Positions 25,055 to 33,516 of a DNA stretch of 64,000 bases are shown here, piece after piece. This stretch comes from Actinomycetales bacterium (lineage in GTDB: Bacteria; Actinomycetota; Actinomycetes; Actinomycetales; Microbacteriaceae): positions 124,001 through 188,000 of the forward strand of contig JAFKEN010000005.1 in NCBI GenBank assembly GCA_017308515.1, in the 5' to 3' direction. Below the pieces are notes generated by a model, which did no database searches, was not told where the DNA came from, and saw nothing but the letters and a program-made list of their open reading frames with translations. The number at the start of each line of letters is the position of its first letter. Position 1 is the first letter of the stretch. The position numbers and the translations under genes are program-made.

Positions 25055-26216
25055 CGGACGCCGGCCGCGGCTGCAGCAGCGCCGTCGCGAGCGCCCCGAG
25101 TCCCCGCTCCCCGGTGAACCCGAGGCGGTCGGAGGTGGTGGCGCTCACCGCGACCGGGGCCCCCACGAGCTCGCCGAGGCGACGCTCGAGTTCGCTGCGG
25201 CGCGGGCCGATCTTCGGGTGCGCCCCGACGATCTGCAGGGCGACGTGCGCGACCTCGTAGCCGGCCGCGTCGACGCGCCGCAGGGTCTCCGCCAGGAACA
25301 CCGTGCTCGCCGCCCCCGCGTACTCGGGGCGGTCGGTGCCGAAGGTCGAGCCGATGTCGCCGAGACCCGCGGCCGACAGCAGCGCGTCGACGATCGCGTG
25401 GAGCACCGCGTCGCCGTCGCTGTGCCCGCTGAGGCCGGGCTCGCCCGGCCAGTCGAGTCCGCCCAGACGCAGCGGCTGGGCCGGATCGTACGCGTGCACG
25501 TCGTAGCCGATGCCGCCGCTGCCCCCGGTGAGCGCCCAGTCGGGCCCCAGCAGCAGGGCGGCGCGATGGAGGTCGTCGGGCGTCGTGATCTTGAAGGCGC
25601 GCTCGTCGCCCGGGACGGTCGCGACCGGGTGCCCCGCCGCGGCGAACAGGGCGGCGTCGTCGGTGTGCTCCTCGGCGGCCTCGGAGTACGCGGCATCGAG
25701 CGCGGCGCGCGGGAAGCCCTGCGGGGTCTGCACGGCGACGAGATCAGCGCGGTCGACGGTCGCGAGCACCGCATCCCCCGCGACGCGCTTGATCGTGTCG
25801 GCGACCGGCAGCACGGGGATCACGCCGCCGCCCGTCGATCGCACCGCGTCGACCACGCGCTCGAACACCTCGGTCGGCGTGAGCGGCCGCGCGGCGTCGT
25901 GCACGAGCACGGTCTCGACGCTCGCCGGCAGGGCCGCGAGCCCCGCGGCGACCGACCGCTGCCGGGTCGGCCCGCCCGCCACCGCGACGGCGGACGGGCG
26001 CCGCACCACCTCGGCCGAGAGCGCGACGCTCCGGCGGGCCTGCTCGAGGTGGCTGCGGGGCGCGACGACGACGAGGTCGAGCCCGCCGGGGATGCGCGCG
26101 AGCGCGTGGTCGAGGATCGTCCACGACTGGAGCGGGACGAAGGCCTTCGGGGCGCCCGCCCCGAGGCGGGTGCCGCTGCCCGCGGCGACGACGATGACGC
26201 CGACCGACGCGGTCAT
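25047..26216 (-). CDS. ispDF: Bifunctional IspD-IspF of the MEP isoprenoid pathway
   Basis: 389 residues. Residues about 1-225 are IspD (2-C-methyl-D-erythritol 4-phosphate cytidylyltransferase) with AAGSGTRLGAGAPKAF and VLVHDAARPL. Residues about 232-389 are IspF (MECDP synthase) with the metal motif GYDVHAY, SGHSDGDAVLHA and the C-terminal ATTSDRLGFTG. The fusion joins non-consecutive steps of the pathway. It lies 36 bases behind carD on the same strand. Full length, no missing motif. Confidence 0.95.
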   Translation of the reverse strand: MTASVGVIVVAAGSGTRLGAGAPKAFVPLQSWTILDHALARIPGGLDLVVVAPRSHLEQARRSVALSAEVVRRPSAVAVAGGPTRQRSVAAGLAALPASVETVLVHDAARPLTPTEVFERVVDAVRSTGGGVIPVLPVADTIKRVAGDAVLATVDRADLVAVQTPQGFPRAALDAAYSEAAEEHTDDAALFAAAGHPVATVPGDERAFKITTPDDLHRAALLLGPDWALTGGSGGIGYDVHAYDPAQPLRLGGLDWPGEPGLSGHSDGDAVLHAIVDALLSAAGLGDIGSTFGTDRPEYAGAASTVFLAETLRRVDAAGYEVAHVALQIVGAHPKIGPRRSELERRLGELVGAPVAVSATTSDRLGFTGERGLGALATALLQPRPASAS

Positions 26217-26252
26217 CCGGTGCTCAGGAGGTGGTCGCCCGGGTGAGGACGA

Positions 26253-26735
26253 CTAGGAGGCCAGCACCTCGTCGAGCACCGTGGAGGCCTTCTCCTCGTC
26301 GGTCTTCTCGGCGAGGGCGAGTTCGGAGATGAGGATCTGGCGCGCCTTGGCGAGCATGCGCTTCTCACCCGCCGAGAGGCCGCGGTCCTGGTCGCGGCGC
26401 CACAGGTCGCGCACGACCTCGGAGACCTTGATGACGTCGCCCGAGGCGAGCTTCTCGAGGTTCGCCTTGTAGCGGCGGCTCCAGTTGGTGGGCTCCTCGG
26501 TGAACGGGGCGCGCAGCACCTCGAACACGCGGTCGAGGCCCTCCTTGCCGATCACGTCGCGCACGCCGACCAGGTCGACGTTCTCCGCCGGCACCTCGAT
26601 GGTCAGATCGCCCTGGGTGACGTTGAGCTTGAGGTACAGCTTCTCCTCGCCCCGGATGATCCGCTTCTTGACCTCGGTGATCGTGGCGGCACCGTGATGG
26701 GGATAGACGACAGTCTCGCCGACCTCGAAAAGCAT
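26253..26735 (-). CDS. carD: CarD-family RNA polymerase-binding regulator
   Basis: 160 residues, the standard length. An N-terminal Tudor-like RNAP interaction domain ([17 protein letters not shown]) is followed by an all-helical DNA-binding half with the conserved Trp ([14 protein letters not shown]) that wedges into promoter DNA. CarD stabilises open complexes at most promoters in actinobacteria. It is the first gene ahead of ispDF, a common pair. The predicted promoter lies just upstream. Confidence 0.97.
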   Translation of the reverse strand: MLFEVGETVVYPHHGAATITEVKKRIIRGEEKLYLKLNVTQGDLTIEVPAENVDLVGVRDVIGKEGLDRVFEVLRAPFTEEPTNWSRRYKANLEKLASGDVIKVSEVVRDLWRRDQDRGLSAGEKRMLAKARQILISELALAEKTDEEKASTVLDEVLAS

Positions 26736-26763
26736 GGAGTTGTTCCTCTCGCAGAGACCCCCG

Positions 26764-26789
26764 ATTTTATCACAGCGGGATCACAGCGG
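26764..26789 (-). promoter_or_regulatory. Predicted carD promoter with direct repeat
   Basis: On the minus strand TAAAAT (26764-26769) is a strong -10, about 29 bases before the ATG. ATCACAGCGG occurs twice on the plus strand (26769-26778 and 26780-26789) with 11-base spacing, one helical turn apart. It fills the interval between the -10 and where a -35 should be. Confidence 0.5.
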
Positions 26790-26908
26790 AATCGATCATC
26801 ATCCCCCGCCGCGGCCACCGCGCGGGGTCGGCACGCCGGGCCGCCGGAGCGGGTCATCGCGCTGGCTATGCTGGCTTCCAGCCGCATCCGAACCGAGAGG
26901 GATCCGCC

Positions 26909-27469
26909 GTGAAGACTCGCAACGCCGTCGAGATCGTGACCATCACGCTCGGCGTGATCGCGCTGTTCGGGGCGGCACTCGTGGGCTCCTCCTTCCTCGT
27001 GCCGCACGGCACCGCGGTCGGCTACGAACCGGGTGACGGGGTGAGCGCGACGGTCGGCGGCGTCGACGTCGAGGGCATCGTCGTCATCACCGAGGACGGC
27101 GAGCTCGGCAACCTCCTGCTCACCGCCGTCAACAACTCCGGCGACAACGTCGCGCTCACCGTGCAGTACCCGAGCGGCAGCGGCCGCAGCGACGTCACGC
27201 TGCGCGTGCCGGCCGGCCGCAGCGTGGGCGCCGGCTACGGCGACAACCCGCAGCTGCTGCTCGAGAACATCGGCACGCCGGCGGGCGGGCTCATCCCCCT
27301 CTACCTGCAGTACGGCTCCGTGCCCGGCGTGGAGGTCGACGTACCCGTCCTCGACGGCTCCTTCGCGGAGTACTCGGGCCTGCTCCCCACCCCCGAGCCG
27401 ACCCCGACGCCGACGCCCACTCCGGCGGCGACCGCCGAGCCGACGGCGACCCCGACGCCCGCTCCCTGA
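26909..27469 (+). CDS. Predicted membrane-anchored extracytoplasmic protein
   Basis: 186 residues, no family recognised. One hydrophobic segment (about 9-31) acts as signal anchor. The middle (about 45-160) is beta-rich and looks like a small immunoglobulin-like domain (LTAVNNSGDNVALTVQYP). The tail from about 160 is a Pro-Thr repeat (TPEPTPTPTPTPAATAEPT) typical of wall-spanning linkers. GTG start with GAGAGGGA upstream. It is convergent with regX3 and divergent from carD. Confidence 0.8.
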   Translation: MKTRNAVEIVTITLGVIALFGAALVGSSFLVPHGTAVGYEPGDGVSATVGGVDVEGIVVITEDGELGNLLLTAVNNSGDNVALTVQYPSGSGRSDVTLRVPAGRSVGAGYGDNPQLLLENIGTPAGGLIPLYLQYGSVPGVEVDVPVLDGSFAEYSGLLPTPEPTPTPTPTPAATAEPTATPTPAP

Positions 27470-27529
27470 GCCCGAGGTGCCGGGCGCGGGTGGCCGCGAC
27501 GGCGCCGCCGGCCGCGACGTCGACGAAGG

Positions 27530-28210
27530 TTACGCCTCGAAGCGGTACCCGAGGCCGCGCACGGTGACGAGCATCGTCGGGTTGCCGGGATCCTTCTCGA
27601 TCTTCGAGCGGATCCGCTTGATGTGCACGTCGAGGGTCTTGGTGTCGCCGAAGTAGTCGGAGCCCCACACCCGGTCGATCAACTGGCCGCGGGTCAGCAC
27701 CCGGCCCGCGTTGCGCAGCAGCAGCTCGAGCAGCTCGAACTCCTTGAGCGGCATCGGGATCTCGGCGCCGTCGACCGCGACCGCGTGGCGATCGACGTCC
27801 ATGCGCACCGTCCCGGCCTCGAGGATGGCGTCGTCCACCGCGTCCTCGTCGACCCGGCGGCGCAGCACCGCCCGGATGCGCGCGAGCAGCTCGCGCGTCG
27901 AGTACGGCTTGGTCACGTAGTCGTCCGCGCCCAGCTCGAGCCCCACGACGATGTCGACCTCGCTGTCCTTCGCGGTCAGCATGATGATCGGCACGGAGCT
28001 GCGCGAGCGGATCTCGCGGCACACCTCGGTGCCGGGCAGGCCCGGCAGCATGAGGTCGAGCAGCACGAGGTCGGCCCCGGCACGGTCGAAGGCGGCGAGC
28101 GCCGCGGGCCCGTCGGCCGCGATCTCGGTCTCGTAGCCCTCGCGGCCGAGGAGGTAGGCGAGCGGGTCGCTCAGCGAGGCCTCGTCCTCGACGATCAGGA
28201 TGCGGGTCAT
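27530..28210 (-). CDS. regX3: OmpR-type response regulator, RegX3 (phosphate starvation)
   Basis: 226 residues. The receiver has the acidic pair E8/D9, phosphoacceptor D52 (LLDLMLPG) and conserved Lys in TKPYSTREL. The C-terminal winged helix ends in TVRGLGYRFEA. The ATG overlaps the senX3 stop (ATGA), so both are made together. With SenX3 and the divergent phoU it forms the actinobacterial phosphate-sensing module. The tandem PHO boxes before phoU and pstS in this window are its probable targets. PhoP is an alternative name in other actinobacteria. Confidence 0.93.
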   Translation of the reverse strand: MTRILIVEDEASLSDPLAYLLGREGYETEIAADGPAALAAFDRAGADLVLLDLMLPGLPGTEVCREIRSRSSVPIIMLTAKDSEVDIVVGLELGADDYVTKPYSTRELLARIRAVLRRRVDEDAVDDAILEAGTVRMDVDRHAVAVDGAEIPMPLKEFELLELLLRNAGRVLTRGQLIDRVWGSDYFGDTKTLDVHIKRIRSKIEKDPGNPTMLVTVRGLGYRFEA

Positions 28211-29361
28211 CGGGATCCTCCCGGTCGGGCCCCGACCGGCGCACCGGCGTCGGGGAGGCGGATGGTGAACGTCGAACCGCTGCCGGGGTGGGACCACACC
28301 CGCACGTCGCCACCGTGGTTCTGCACGATGTGCTTGACGATGCTGAGCCCGAGTCCGGTGCCGCCGGTGTGACGGCTGCGGGCCGCGTCGACGCGGAAGA
28401 AGCGCTCGAACACCCGGTCCCGCTCGGACTCGGGGATGCCGACCCCCTGGTCGGTGACCGCGATCTCGACCCCGCGGTCCACCCGCTTCACCCCGACGCC
28501 CACGCGCGAGCCGTCGGGCGAGTACTGGATCGCGTTGACGACGAGGTTGTGCACCGCCGTCACGAGCAGCTGCGGGTCGCCGTAGACCCGGGTGTGCTTC
28601 TCGCCGCCGGCCACGAGGGAGATCCGGTGCGCCTCCGCGGCGACCCGGTTGCGATCCACCGCCTGGGCGACGACGTCGTCGACCTCCACCCAGTCGGCGT
28701 GCTCGAGGCTGTCGGAGGCCTGCAGGCGGCTGAGCTCGATGAGCTCCTGGGTGATCCGGCTGAGCCGCTCCGACTCGACGGTCAGCCGCGCGGCGAAGCG
28801 GCGCACCTCGGCGGGTTCGTCGGCGGCGGAGTCGAGGGCCTCGGCGAGCAGTCCGATGGCGCCGATCGGGGTCTTCAGCTCGTGGCTGATGTTGGCGACG
28901 AAGTCGCGGCGCACCTCCTCGAGGCGGTGCGCCTCGGTGCGGTCGTCGGCGAGCACGAGCACGTAGCGCGCCCCGAGCCGGGCGACCCGCACGAGCACGT
29001 GCAGGTTCGCCTCGCCGAAGGGACCGCGCGCGAGGTGCAGCTCGGTGCTGACCGGCGTGCCGTCGCGGCGCACCCGCCCGACGAGCTCGACGAGCTCGGG
29101 CTGCACGAGCGACTGGTTCCACACCAGGCCCAGCGCGAGGGCGCTCGTCGAGGCCGAGAGCACGTTGTTGCTGGCGTCGACGACGATGCCCACCGACTCG
29201 AGCGCGTCGATGACGCCGTCGACCCCGTCGGGCACGCTCGGGGTGGCCACGTCGACCGCGCGGCGACCGCGCCGGTAGGAGAGCACGATCACGACCGTGA
29301 CGCCCGCCCCGACCGCGAGACCGAGCGCGAGGGCTGCGGGCACGACCCACGCCTCGAGCAT
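28207..29361 (-). CDS. senX3: Sensor histidine kinase, SenX3 type
   Basis: 384 residues. One N-terminal membrane helix (about 8-30) leads into a PAS-like domain (about 45-135), then HisKA with the phospho-His in FVANISHELKTP, then HATPase_c (VNAIQYSP, DQGVGIPE, GTGLGLSIVKH). SenX3 has two membrane helices in mycobacteria and a single one is clear here. It phosphorylates RegX3 at low phosphate, with PhoU as the expected brake. A -10 six bases before the ATG suggests a leaderless transcript. Confidence 0.93.
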   Translation of the reverse strand: MLEAWVVPAALALGLAVGAGVTVVIVLSYRRGRRAVDVATPSVPDGVDGVIDALESVGIVVDASNNVLSASTSALALGLVWNQSLVQPELVELVGRVRRDGTPVSTELHLARGPFGEANLHVLVRVARLGARYVLVLADDRTEAHRLEEVRRDFVANISHELKTPIGAIGLLAEALDSAADEPAEVRRFAARLTVESERLSRITQELIELSRLQASDSLEHADWVEVDDVVAQAVDRNRVAAEAHRISLVAGGEKHTRVYGDPQLLVTAVHNLVVNAIQYSPDGSRVGVGVKRVDRGVEIAVTDQGVGIPESERDRVFERFFRVDAARSRHTGGTGLGLSIVKHIVQNHGGDVRVWSHPGSGSTFTIRLPDAGAPVGARPGGSR

Positions 29362-29367
29362 GGGACT

Positions 29368-29373
29368 AGATTA
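29368..29373 (-). promoter_or_regulatory. -10 element of senX3, probable leaderless mRNA
   Basis: TAATCT on the minus strand is followed by six bases and then the senX3 ATG. With the usual 6-7 base distance from -10 to the start site, transcription would begin at the A of ATG. No Shine-Dalgarno is present in the six bases. Confidence 0.55.
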
Positions 29374-29432
29374 GGGCGCGCCCCCACGTGGTCGAACCCG
29401 GCGGGCGCCGCACAGACCCGAACACCGATGTT

Positions 29433-29465
29433 GTTCAGGACGGCGTCACCGCGCGTTCACCTCCG
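29433..29465 (+). promoter_or_regulatory. PHO box: three tandem 11-base units upstream of phoU
   Basis: GTTCAGGACGG, CGTCACCGCGC and GTTCACCTCCG follow one another without gaps. The 11-base period with GTTCA cores is the known layout of actinobacterial PhoP/RegX3 sites. The third unit is identical to the first unit before pstS. The box lies 61 bases before the phoU ATG, and 72 bases upstream of divergent senX3, so it may serve both. Confidence 0.75.
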
Positions 29466-29525
29466 ACCGCGAGGGTGGCGGGGCGCAGCCCGCTGCGCGC
29501 TGCCCGCGACACGAGAGGGAGTTCC

Positions 29526-30179
29526 ATGCGCGAGGTGTTCCAGCAGGAACTGCGCGAGGTCCAGGACCGCCTGGTCGAGATCTCGGCGCTCGTCGCCGAC
29601 GCGATCGAGAGCGCCACCAAGGCCTTCAACGAGTCCGACGTCGCGCTGGCCGAGACCGTGATCGAGGCCGACGCCAAGATCGACGCCGCCTCGGTCGCGC
29701 TCGACGAGCTCGCGATCCAGATCCTCGCGCGCCAGCAGCCGGTCGCCCGCGACCTGCGCATCGTCGTCATCGCGCTGCGCGTGAGCGCCTCGCTCGAGCG
29801 CATGGGTGACATGGCCACGCACATCGCGCAGCTGGCGCGCTACCGCTTCCCCGACAAGGTCGTGCCGAAGTCGCTGCGCTCGACCTTCGCCGAGATGGGG
29901 CGCTTCGACGTCGAGATCGCCCGCATGCTGACCGAGCTGCTGCGCAGCGAGGACCTCGCGATCGCCGAGAAGATCCGCGACACCGACGACGAGATCGACG
30001 CGCTGCACCTCAGCGTCTTCGACAAGATGCTCGGCGAGACCTGGAAGGGCGGCTCGGAGGAGACCGTGGACGCGACCCTCGCGTCGCGCTACCACGAGCG
30101 CTTCGCCGACCACGCGGTCTCGATCGCGAAGAAGGTCAGCTACCTCGCGACCGGCGACTGGACCCCGCAGGACTCCTGA
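29526..30179 (+). CDS. phoU: Phosphate-signalling regulator PhoU
   Basis: 217 residues, all-helical, made of two three-helix repeats each with the metal-binding E/DxxxD type motif (DAKIDAASVALDE, LERMGDMATHIAQ; DTDDEIDALHLSV, HERFADHAVSIAKK). PhoU couples the Pst transporter to the sensor kinase and represses the PHO response at high phosphate. The ATG at 29526 follows GAGAGGGAG; the in-frame ATG at 29388 would run through the PHO box and is rejected. Divergent from senX3-regX3, the standard actinobacterial layout. Confidence 0.95.
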   Translation: MREVFQQELREVQDRLVEISALVADAIESATKAFNESDVALAETVIEADAKIDAASVALDELAIQILARQQPVARDLRIVVIALRVSASLERMGDMATHIAQLARYRFPDKVVPKSLRSTFAEMGRFDVEIARMLTELLRSEDLAIAEKIRDTDDEIDALHLSVFDKMLGETWKGGSEETVDATLASRYHERFADHAVSIAKKVSYLATGDWTPQDS

Positions 30180-30251
30180 TCCGTCCGGGCTGCGCGCCGC
30201 GGCTCCGCTCAGTGGCGGCCGCGCGACCCGGCTCGGCGGCGGCTGCGCGAC

Positions 30252-30731
30252 TCAGATCAGCGGCAGCTGCGCGGCGACGCGCGCCCGGCTCGCGTCCCCC
30301 TCGGGGGCCAGGTCGAGGATCGCGACGGCCCGCACCTCGAGATCCTCGCCGCGCTCGATCCGCTCCTCGGTGGTGACCGCGACGTGCGGCCGGTAGCGCC
30401 GGCCCGCGGAGGCGGGGTCGGCGAGTTCGACGCCGAGTTCGCGCAGCGCAGCGATCAGCTCGCGGTGCACCCGCACGAAGTCCTCGGCGTCGTCGAGCAG
30501 CGTCACCTCGAACGGGGCTCCGCCGCCCTCGAGGAGCTCGTCGTCGCCCCCGGTGGCCCGCAGCGAGCCGAAGTCGGCGAGCGCGAACTCGACCGCGCCC
30601 TCGATGTCGCCGAGCTCGGCCTCGGTGCGGGCCGGCCCGAGCAGCGTGACGTGCAGCGGCAGCTCCTCGGCGTCGAACTCGGCGCCGAGAGCGACCCGGT
30701 CGAGGAAGCAGCAGATCGCGAAGTCGAACAC
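30252..30731 (-). CDS. 2H phosphoesterase / 2'-5' RNA ligase-like protein
   Basis: About 159 residues from a GTG start 17 bases after gpmA. The first 2H motif is HVT (H27, PLHVTLLG). The second is HVA (H116, RYRPHVAVT), with Ala in place of the usual Thr/Ser. Length and the two-lobed alternation match the LigT/CPD superfamily, which acts on cyclic phosphodiesters of RNA or nucleotides. The changed second motif may weaken catalysis. No other start with a proper Shine-Dalgarno is visible, so the N-terminus is uncertain. Confidence 0.7.
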   Translation of the reverse strand: MFDFAICCFLDRVALGAEFDAEELPLHVTLLGPARTEAELGDIEGAVEFALADFGSLRATGGDDELLEGGGAPFEVTLLDDAEDFVRVHRELIAALRELGVELADPASAGRRYRPHVAVTTEERIERGEDLEVRAVAILDLAPEGDASRARVAAQLPLI

Positions 30732-30748
30732 CGCGACGCCGCTCGCCG

Positions 30749-31495
30749 CTACTTCTTGCCCTGCGCGGCGACCGCGGCGGCGCCCGCGGCGGCGGCCTCC
30801 GGGTCGAGGTAGCGGCTCTCGCCCACCGGGCGGAACTCGTCGTCGAGCTCGTAGACGAGCGGGATGCCGGTCGGGATGTTGAGCTCCGCGATCGCGTCGT
30901 CCGAGATGCCGTCGAGGTGCTTGACGAGCGCGCGCAGCGAGTTGCCGTGCGCCGTCACGAGCACCGTGTGGCCCTCGCGCAGCGACGCGGTGATGTCGCT
31001 GTGCCAGTAGGGCAGCATCCGGTCGATGACGAGCTTGAGGCTCTCGGTGCGCGGCAGCTCGGCGTCGGGCACGTCGGCGTAGCGCTCGTCGCCGACCTGG
31101 CTGTACTCGGCGTCGTCGGGCAGCGGCGGCGGCGGCACGTCGAAGCTGCGGCGCCAGGTCATGAACTGCTCCTCGCCGAACTCCTCGAGGGTCTGCGCCT
31201 TGTCCTTGCCCTGCAGGGCCCCGTAGTGGCGCTCGTTGAGCCGCCACGAGCGCTTCACCGGGATCCACAGCCGGTCGGCCTCCTCGAGCGCGAGGTTCGC
31301 GGTCTGGATCGCACGCGTGAGCAGGCTCGTGTAGAGGATCGTCGGGGCGAGACCCGACTCGTTCAGCAGCTTGCCGGCGCGCACCGCCTCGGCCCGCCCG
31401 GTGTCGATGAGCGGCACGTCGACCCAGCCGGTGAAGAGGTTCTTCTCGTTCCAGTCGGAACGGCCGTGGCGCAGCAGGATGAGGGTGCTCGTCAT
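30749..31495 (-). CDS. gpmA: 2,3-bisphosphoglycerate-dependent phosphoglycerate mutase
   Basis: 248 residues, the usual length. The phospho-His motif [18 protein letters not shown] starts the protein, with [19 protein letters not shown] and the second active His in [14 protein letters not shown]. It interconverts 3- and 2-phosphoglycerate in glycolysis. The ATG is chosen because it directly precedes the catalytic strand; an in-frame GTG upstream at 31579 would overlap the divergent methyltransferase. The C-terminal tail (about 235-248) is Ala-rich. Confidence 0.96.
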   Translation of the reverse strand: MTSTLILLRHGRSDWNEKNLFTGWVDVPLIDTGRAEAVRAGKLLNESGLAPTILYTSLLTRAIQTANLALEEADRLWIPVKRSWRLNERHYGALQGKDKAQTLEEFGEEQFMTWRRSFDVPPPPLPDDAEYSQVGDERYADVPDAELPRTESLKLVIDRMLPYWHSDITASLREGHTVLVTAHGNSLRALVKHLDGISDDAIAELNIPTGIPLVYELDDEFRPVGESRYLDPEAAAAGAAAVAAQGKK

Positions 31496-31535
31496 GTGAC
31501 CCAGCCTAGGCATCCGCGGGCGGGAGAATGACCCC

Positions 31536-32339
31536 ATGCCGCGCGCCGACAGCCCCGAGGGGCGCATCACCCGCGGCACGACCGGCCAGAACCGGCTGCG
31601 CCGGGTGGATCGCTGGATCGCCGCCCAGCCCGCCCTGCGCCGCGCGGCGGACCCGCTCGTGGTCGACCTCGGCTACGGGGCGACCGCGCAGACGCCGCTC
31701 GAGCTCTTCACGCGGCTGCGGCGGGTGCGCGCCGACGCCGAGGTCGTCGGGGTCGAGATCGATCCGGAGCGGGTGCGGGCGGCGCAGAGCGCGGCGCGGC
31801 CCGGCCTGAGCTTCCGGCGCGGGGGATTCGAAGTTCCGACGCCCGGCGACCGGCGGCCCGCCGTGATCCGCGCCCTCAATGTGCTGCGCCAGTACGACGA
31901 GGGCGAGGTGGCCGCGGCCTGGGAGCGGATGCGGGCGCGCCTCGCCCCGGGCGGCCTGCTCGTCGAGGGCACGAGCAGCGAGCTCGGCCGGGTCGCCGGC
32001 TGGGTCGGGCTCTCCCCCGCCGGGCCCGAGACTTTCACCCTCGCGCTGCACCTGCCGCGCCTCGGCGCGCCCGAGATGCCGGCCCCCTCGGTGCTCGCGG
32101 AGCGGCTGCCGAAGGCGCTCATCCACCGCAATGTGGAGGGTGAGCCGATCCACGCGCTGCTGGCCGAGCTCGACCGGGCGTGGGCGTCGCACGCCGGGCT
32201 CGGGGTCTACGGGCCCACCCAGCGGTGGATCGCGACCGTCGACTCGCTGCGCGAGGCCGGCTGGCCGGTACGCGACGGGCGATCGCGCTGGCGCCTGGGC
32301 GAGCTGACGCTCGACTGGAGCGCCGTCGCGCCCCGCTGA
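31536..32339 (+). CDS. Class I SAM-dependent methyltransferase-like protein
   Basis: 267 residues. The SAM-binding core shows motif I as [13 protein letters not shown], the acidic end of strand 2 in [11 protein letters not shown] and a post-motif [10 protein letters not shown]. It differs from the standard GxGxG loop and the substrate cannot be told. A divergent neighbour of gpmA with a 40-base spacer, ending in a hairpin shared with the convergent FUSC-type gene. Found beside gpmA in relatives as far as I recall; function unassigned. Confidence 0.8.
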   Translation: MPRADSPEGRITRGTTGQNRLRRVDRWIAAQPALRRAADPLVVDLGYGATAQTPLELFTRLRRVRADAEVVGVEIDPERVRAAQSAARPGLSFRRGGFEVPTPGDRRPAVIRALNVLRQYDEGEVAAAWERMRARLAPGGLLVEGTSSELGRVAGWVGLSPAGPETFTLALHLPRLGAPEMPAPSVLAERLPKALIHRNVEGEPIHALLAELDRAWASHAGLGVYGPTQRWIATVDSLREAGWPVRDGRSRWRLGELTLDWSAVAPR

Positions 32340-32347
32340 GCCGCCAC

Positions 32348-32372
32348 TGAGGCGCCCCGCCGGGCCGCCTCA
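32348..32372. terminator. Hairpin between convergent methyltransferase and FUSC-type genes
   Basis: TGAGGCG (32348-32354) pairs with CGCCTCA (32366-32372) around an 11-base loop that can pair further (GCCCC with GGGC). It lies in a 44-base convergent gap and could stop transcription from either side. Confidence 0.45.
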
Positions 32373-32383
32373 CTTGGGCTGCC

Positions 32384-33514
32384 TCACACCGGCGGGAGGG
32401 TCTGCCGTGCTTCGTCGAAGGTCATGCCGGTGCCCACGAGCAAGTCGACGGCGAGCGGGCGCAGCATCACGACGATGCTCGCCGGGGCCACGTCGCCCGC
32501 CTCCTCCCCGAGCGAGAGCTCGGGGCTCAGCCGCCCCGCGACGCCGAGCAGCACCGAGCGCGCCGAGCCGGCGAGCTCCGGGTCGTCGCACTCCTGGCCG
32601 AGGAGCCCGATCGCCCGGCGGAGCTGCTCGACGAGCCCGGCGAGCGCCGGGTCGCCGGAGCGGTAGCGCGCGATGATGCCGGCACGGCGCGTGAGGGTGC
32701 GCAGGTGCCGCACGGCGAGCTCGATCGCGGTGAGCGACGCGGCCTCGCGCGCCAGCTCGGGCAGTCGCCCCCGCAGCCACGGCGAGACCCGCGCGACCGC
32801 GCGGGCGGTGTCGAGGGAGCCGGTCCAGGCGTCGAGCGCGGGCTGGGTGCGACGCAGCCGCTCGAGGGCGAGGTCGAGCGCCGCCTGGTCGCCGTCGCGC
32901 AGGCCGTCGACGAGCGATCCGAGGGCCTCGTCGATCGCCCCGAACAGCGCCCGGCGATCGCGCCGCGCCGCGGTCAGCGGCGCCCGCGGGATGAGCGCGG
33001 TGACCAGCAGCGCGACCACGCCGCCGACGACGGCGTCGAGGGTGCGCGAGTAGGGCCCGGCCACGGGGGCCGGGAGCAGCTGCACGATGACCGCGGGCAG
33101 CGTCGAGCCGATCGCGAAGGCCGGATTGGGGTGCAGGAAGCGCCCGATGACGAGCGCGAGCAGGATCACCACGAGCAGCTGCGGCAGCCCGCGCCCGGCG
33201 AGCAGCAGCAGCGACTCCGACACGGTGACGCCGACGAGGATCCCGACGACGCTCTGCAGGATCCGCCCGGGGCGCGCGTCGCCCGTGAGCCCCAGCGAGG
33301 TGATCGTGACCGTCACCCCGAGCACCGGGACCTCGTGGCCGAGCACCCAGTGCGCGATCGAGTACGCGGCGGCGACGGCGACCACGATCTGCGCGATCGC
33401 CGGCAGCGACGCCAGAACGCGTCGCCCGCGACGGCGCAGCTCCACCCGGCGGGCGACCGCCGTCTCGAGGCGACGCAGCGCCCGCTCCGCCGCCGGACCG
33501 CCCGAGTCGGCCAT
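32384..33514 (-). CDS. FUSC/aromatic acid exporter-like membrane protein
   Basis: 376 residues. An N-terminal basic helix leads to six or so membrane segments between about 37 and 175 (IAQIVVAVAAAYSIAHWVLG, then GILVGVTVSESLLLLAG and HPNPAFAIGSTLPAV). A long cytoplasmic helical domain follows to the end. This half-sized FUSC/YccS arrangement occurs in putative aromatic carboxylate exporters. It starts two bases after the ygfZ stop, so the two are coupled. Confidence 0.82.
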   Translation of the reverse strand: MADSGGPAAERALRRLETAVARRVELRRRGRRVLASLPAIAQIVVAVAAAYSIAHWVLGHEVPVLGVTVTITSLGLTGDARPGRILQSVVGILVGVTVSESLLLLAGRGLPQLLVVILLALVIGRFLHPNPAFAIGSTLPAVIVQLLPAPVAGPYSRTLDAVVGGVVALLVTALIPRAPLTAARRDRRALFGAIDEALGSLVDGLRDGDQAALDLALERLRRTQPALDAWTGSLDTARAVARVSPWLRGRLPELAREAASLTAIELAVRHLRTLTRRAGIIARYRSGDPALAGLVEQLRRAIGLLGQECDDPELAGSARSVLLGVAGRLSPELSLGEEAGDVAPASIVVMLRPLAVDLLVGTGMTFDEARQTLPPV

Positions 33515-33516
33515 GC

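Noticed and set aside
29388-29525. Longer N-terminus of PhoU from an upstream in-frame ATG
   Set aside because: It would run through the PHO box, lacks a Shine-Dalgarno and adds 46 residues not found in PhoU proteins.
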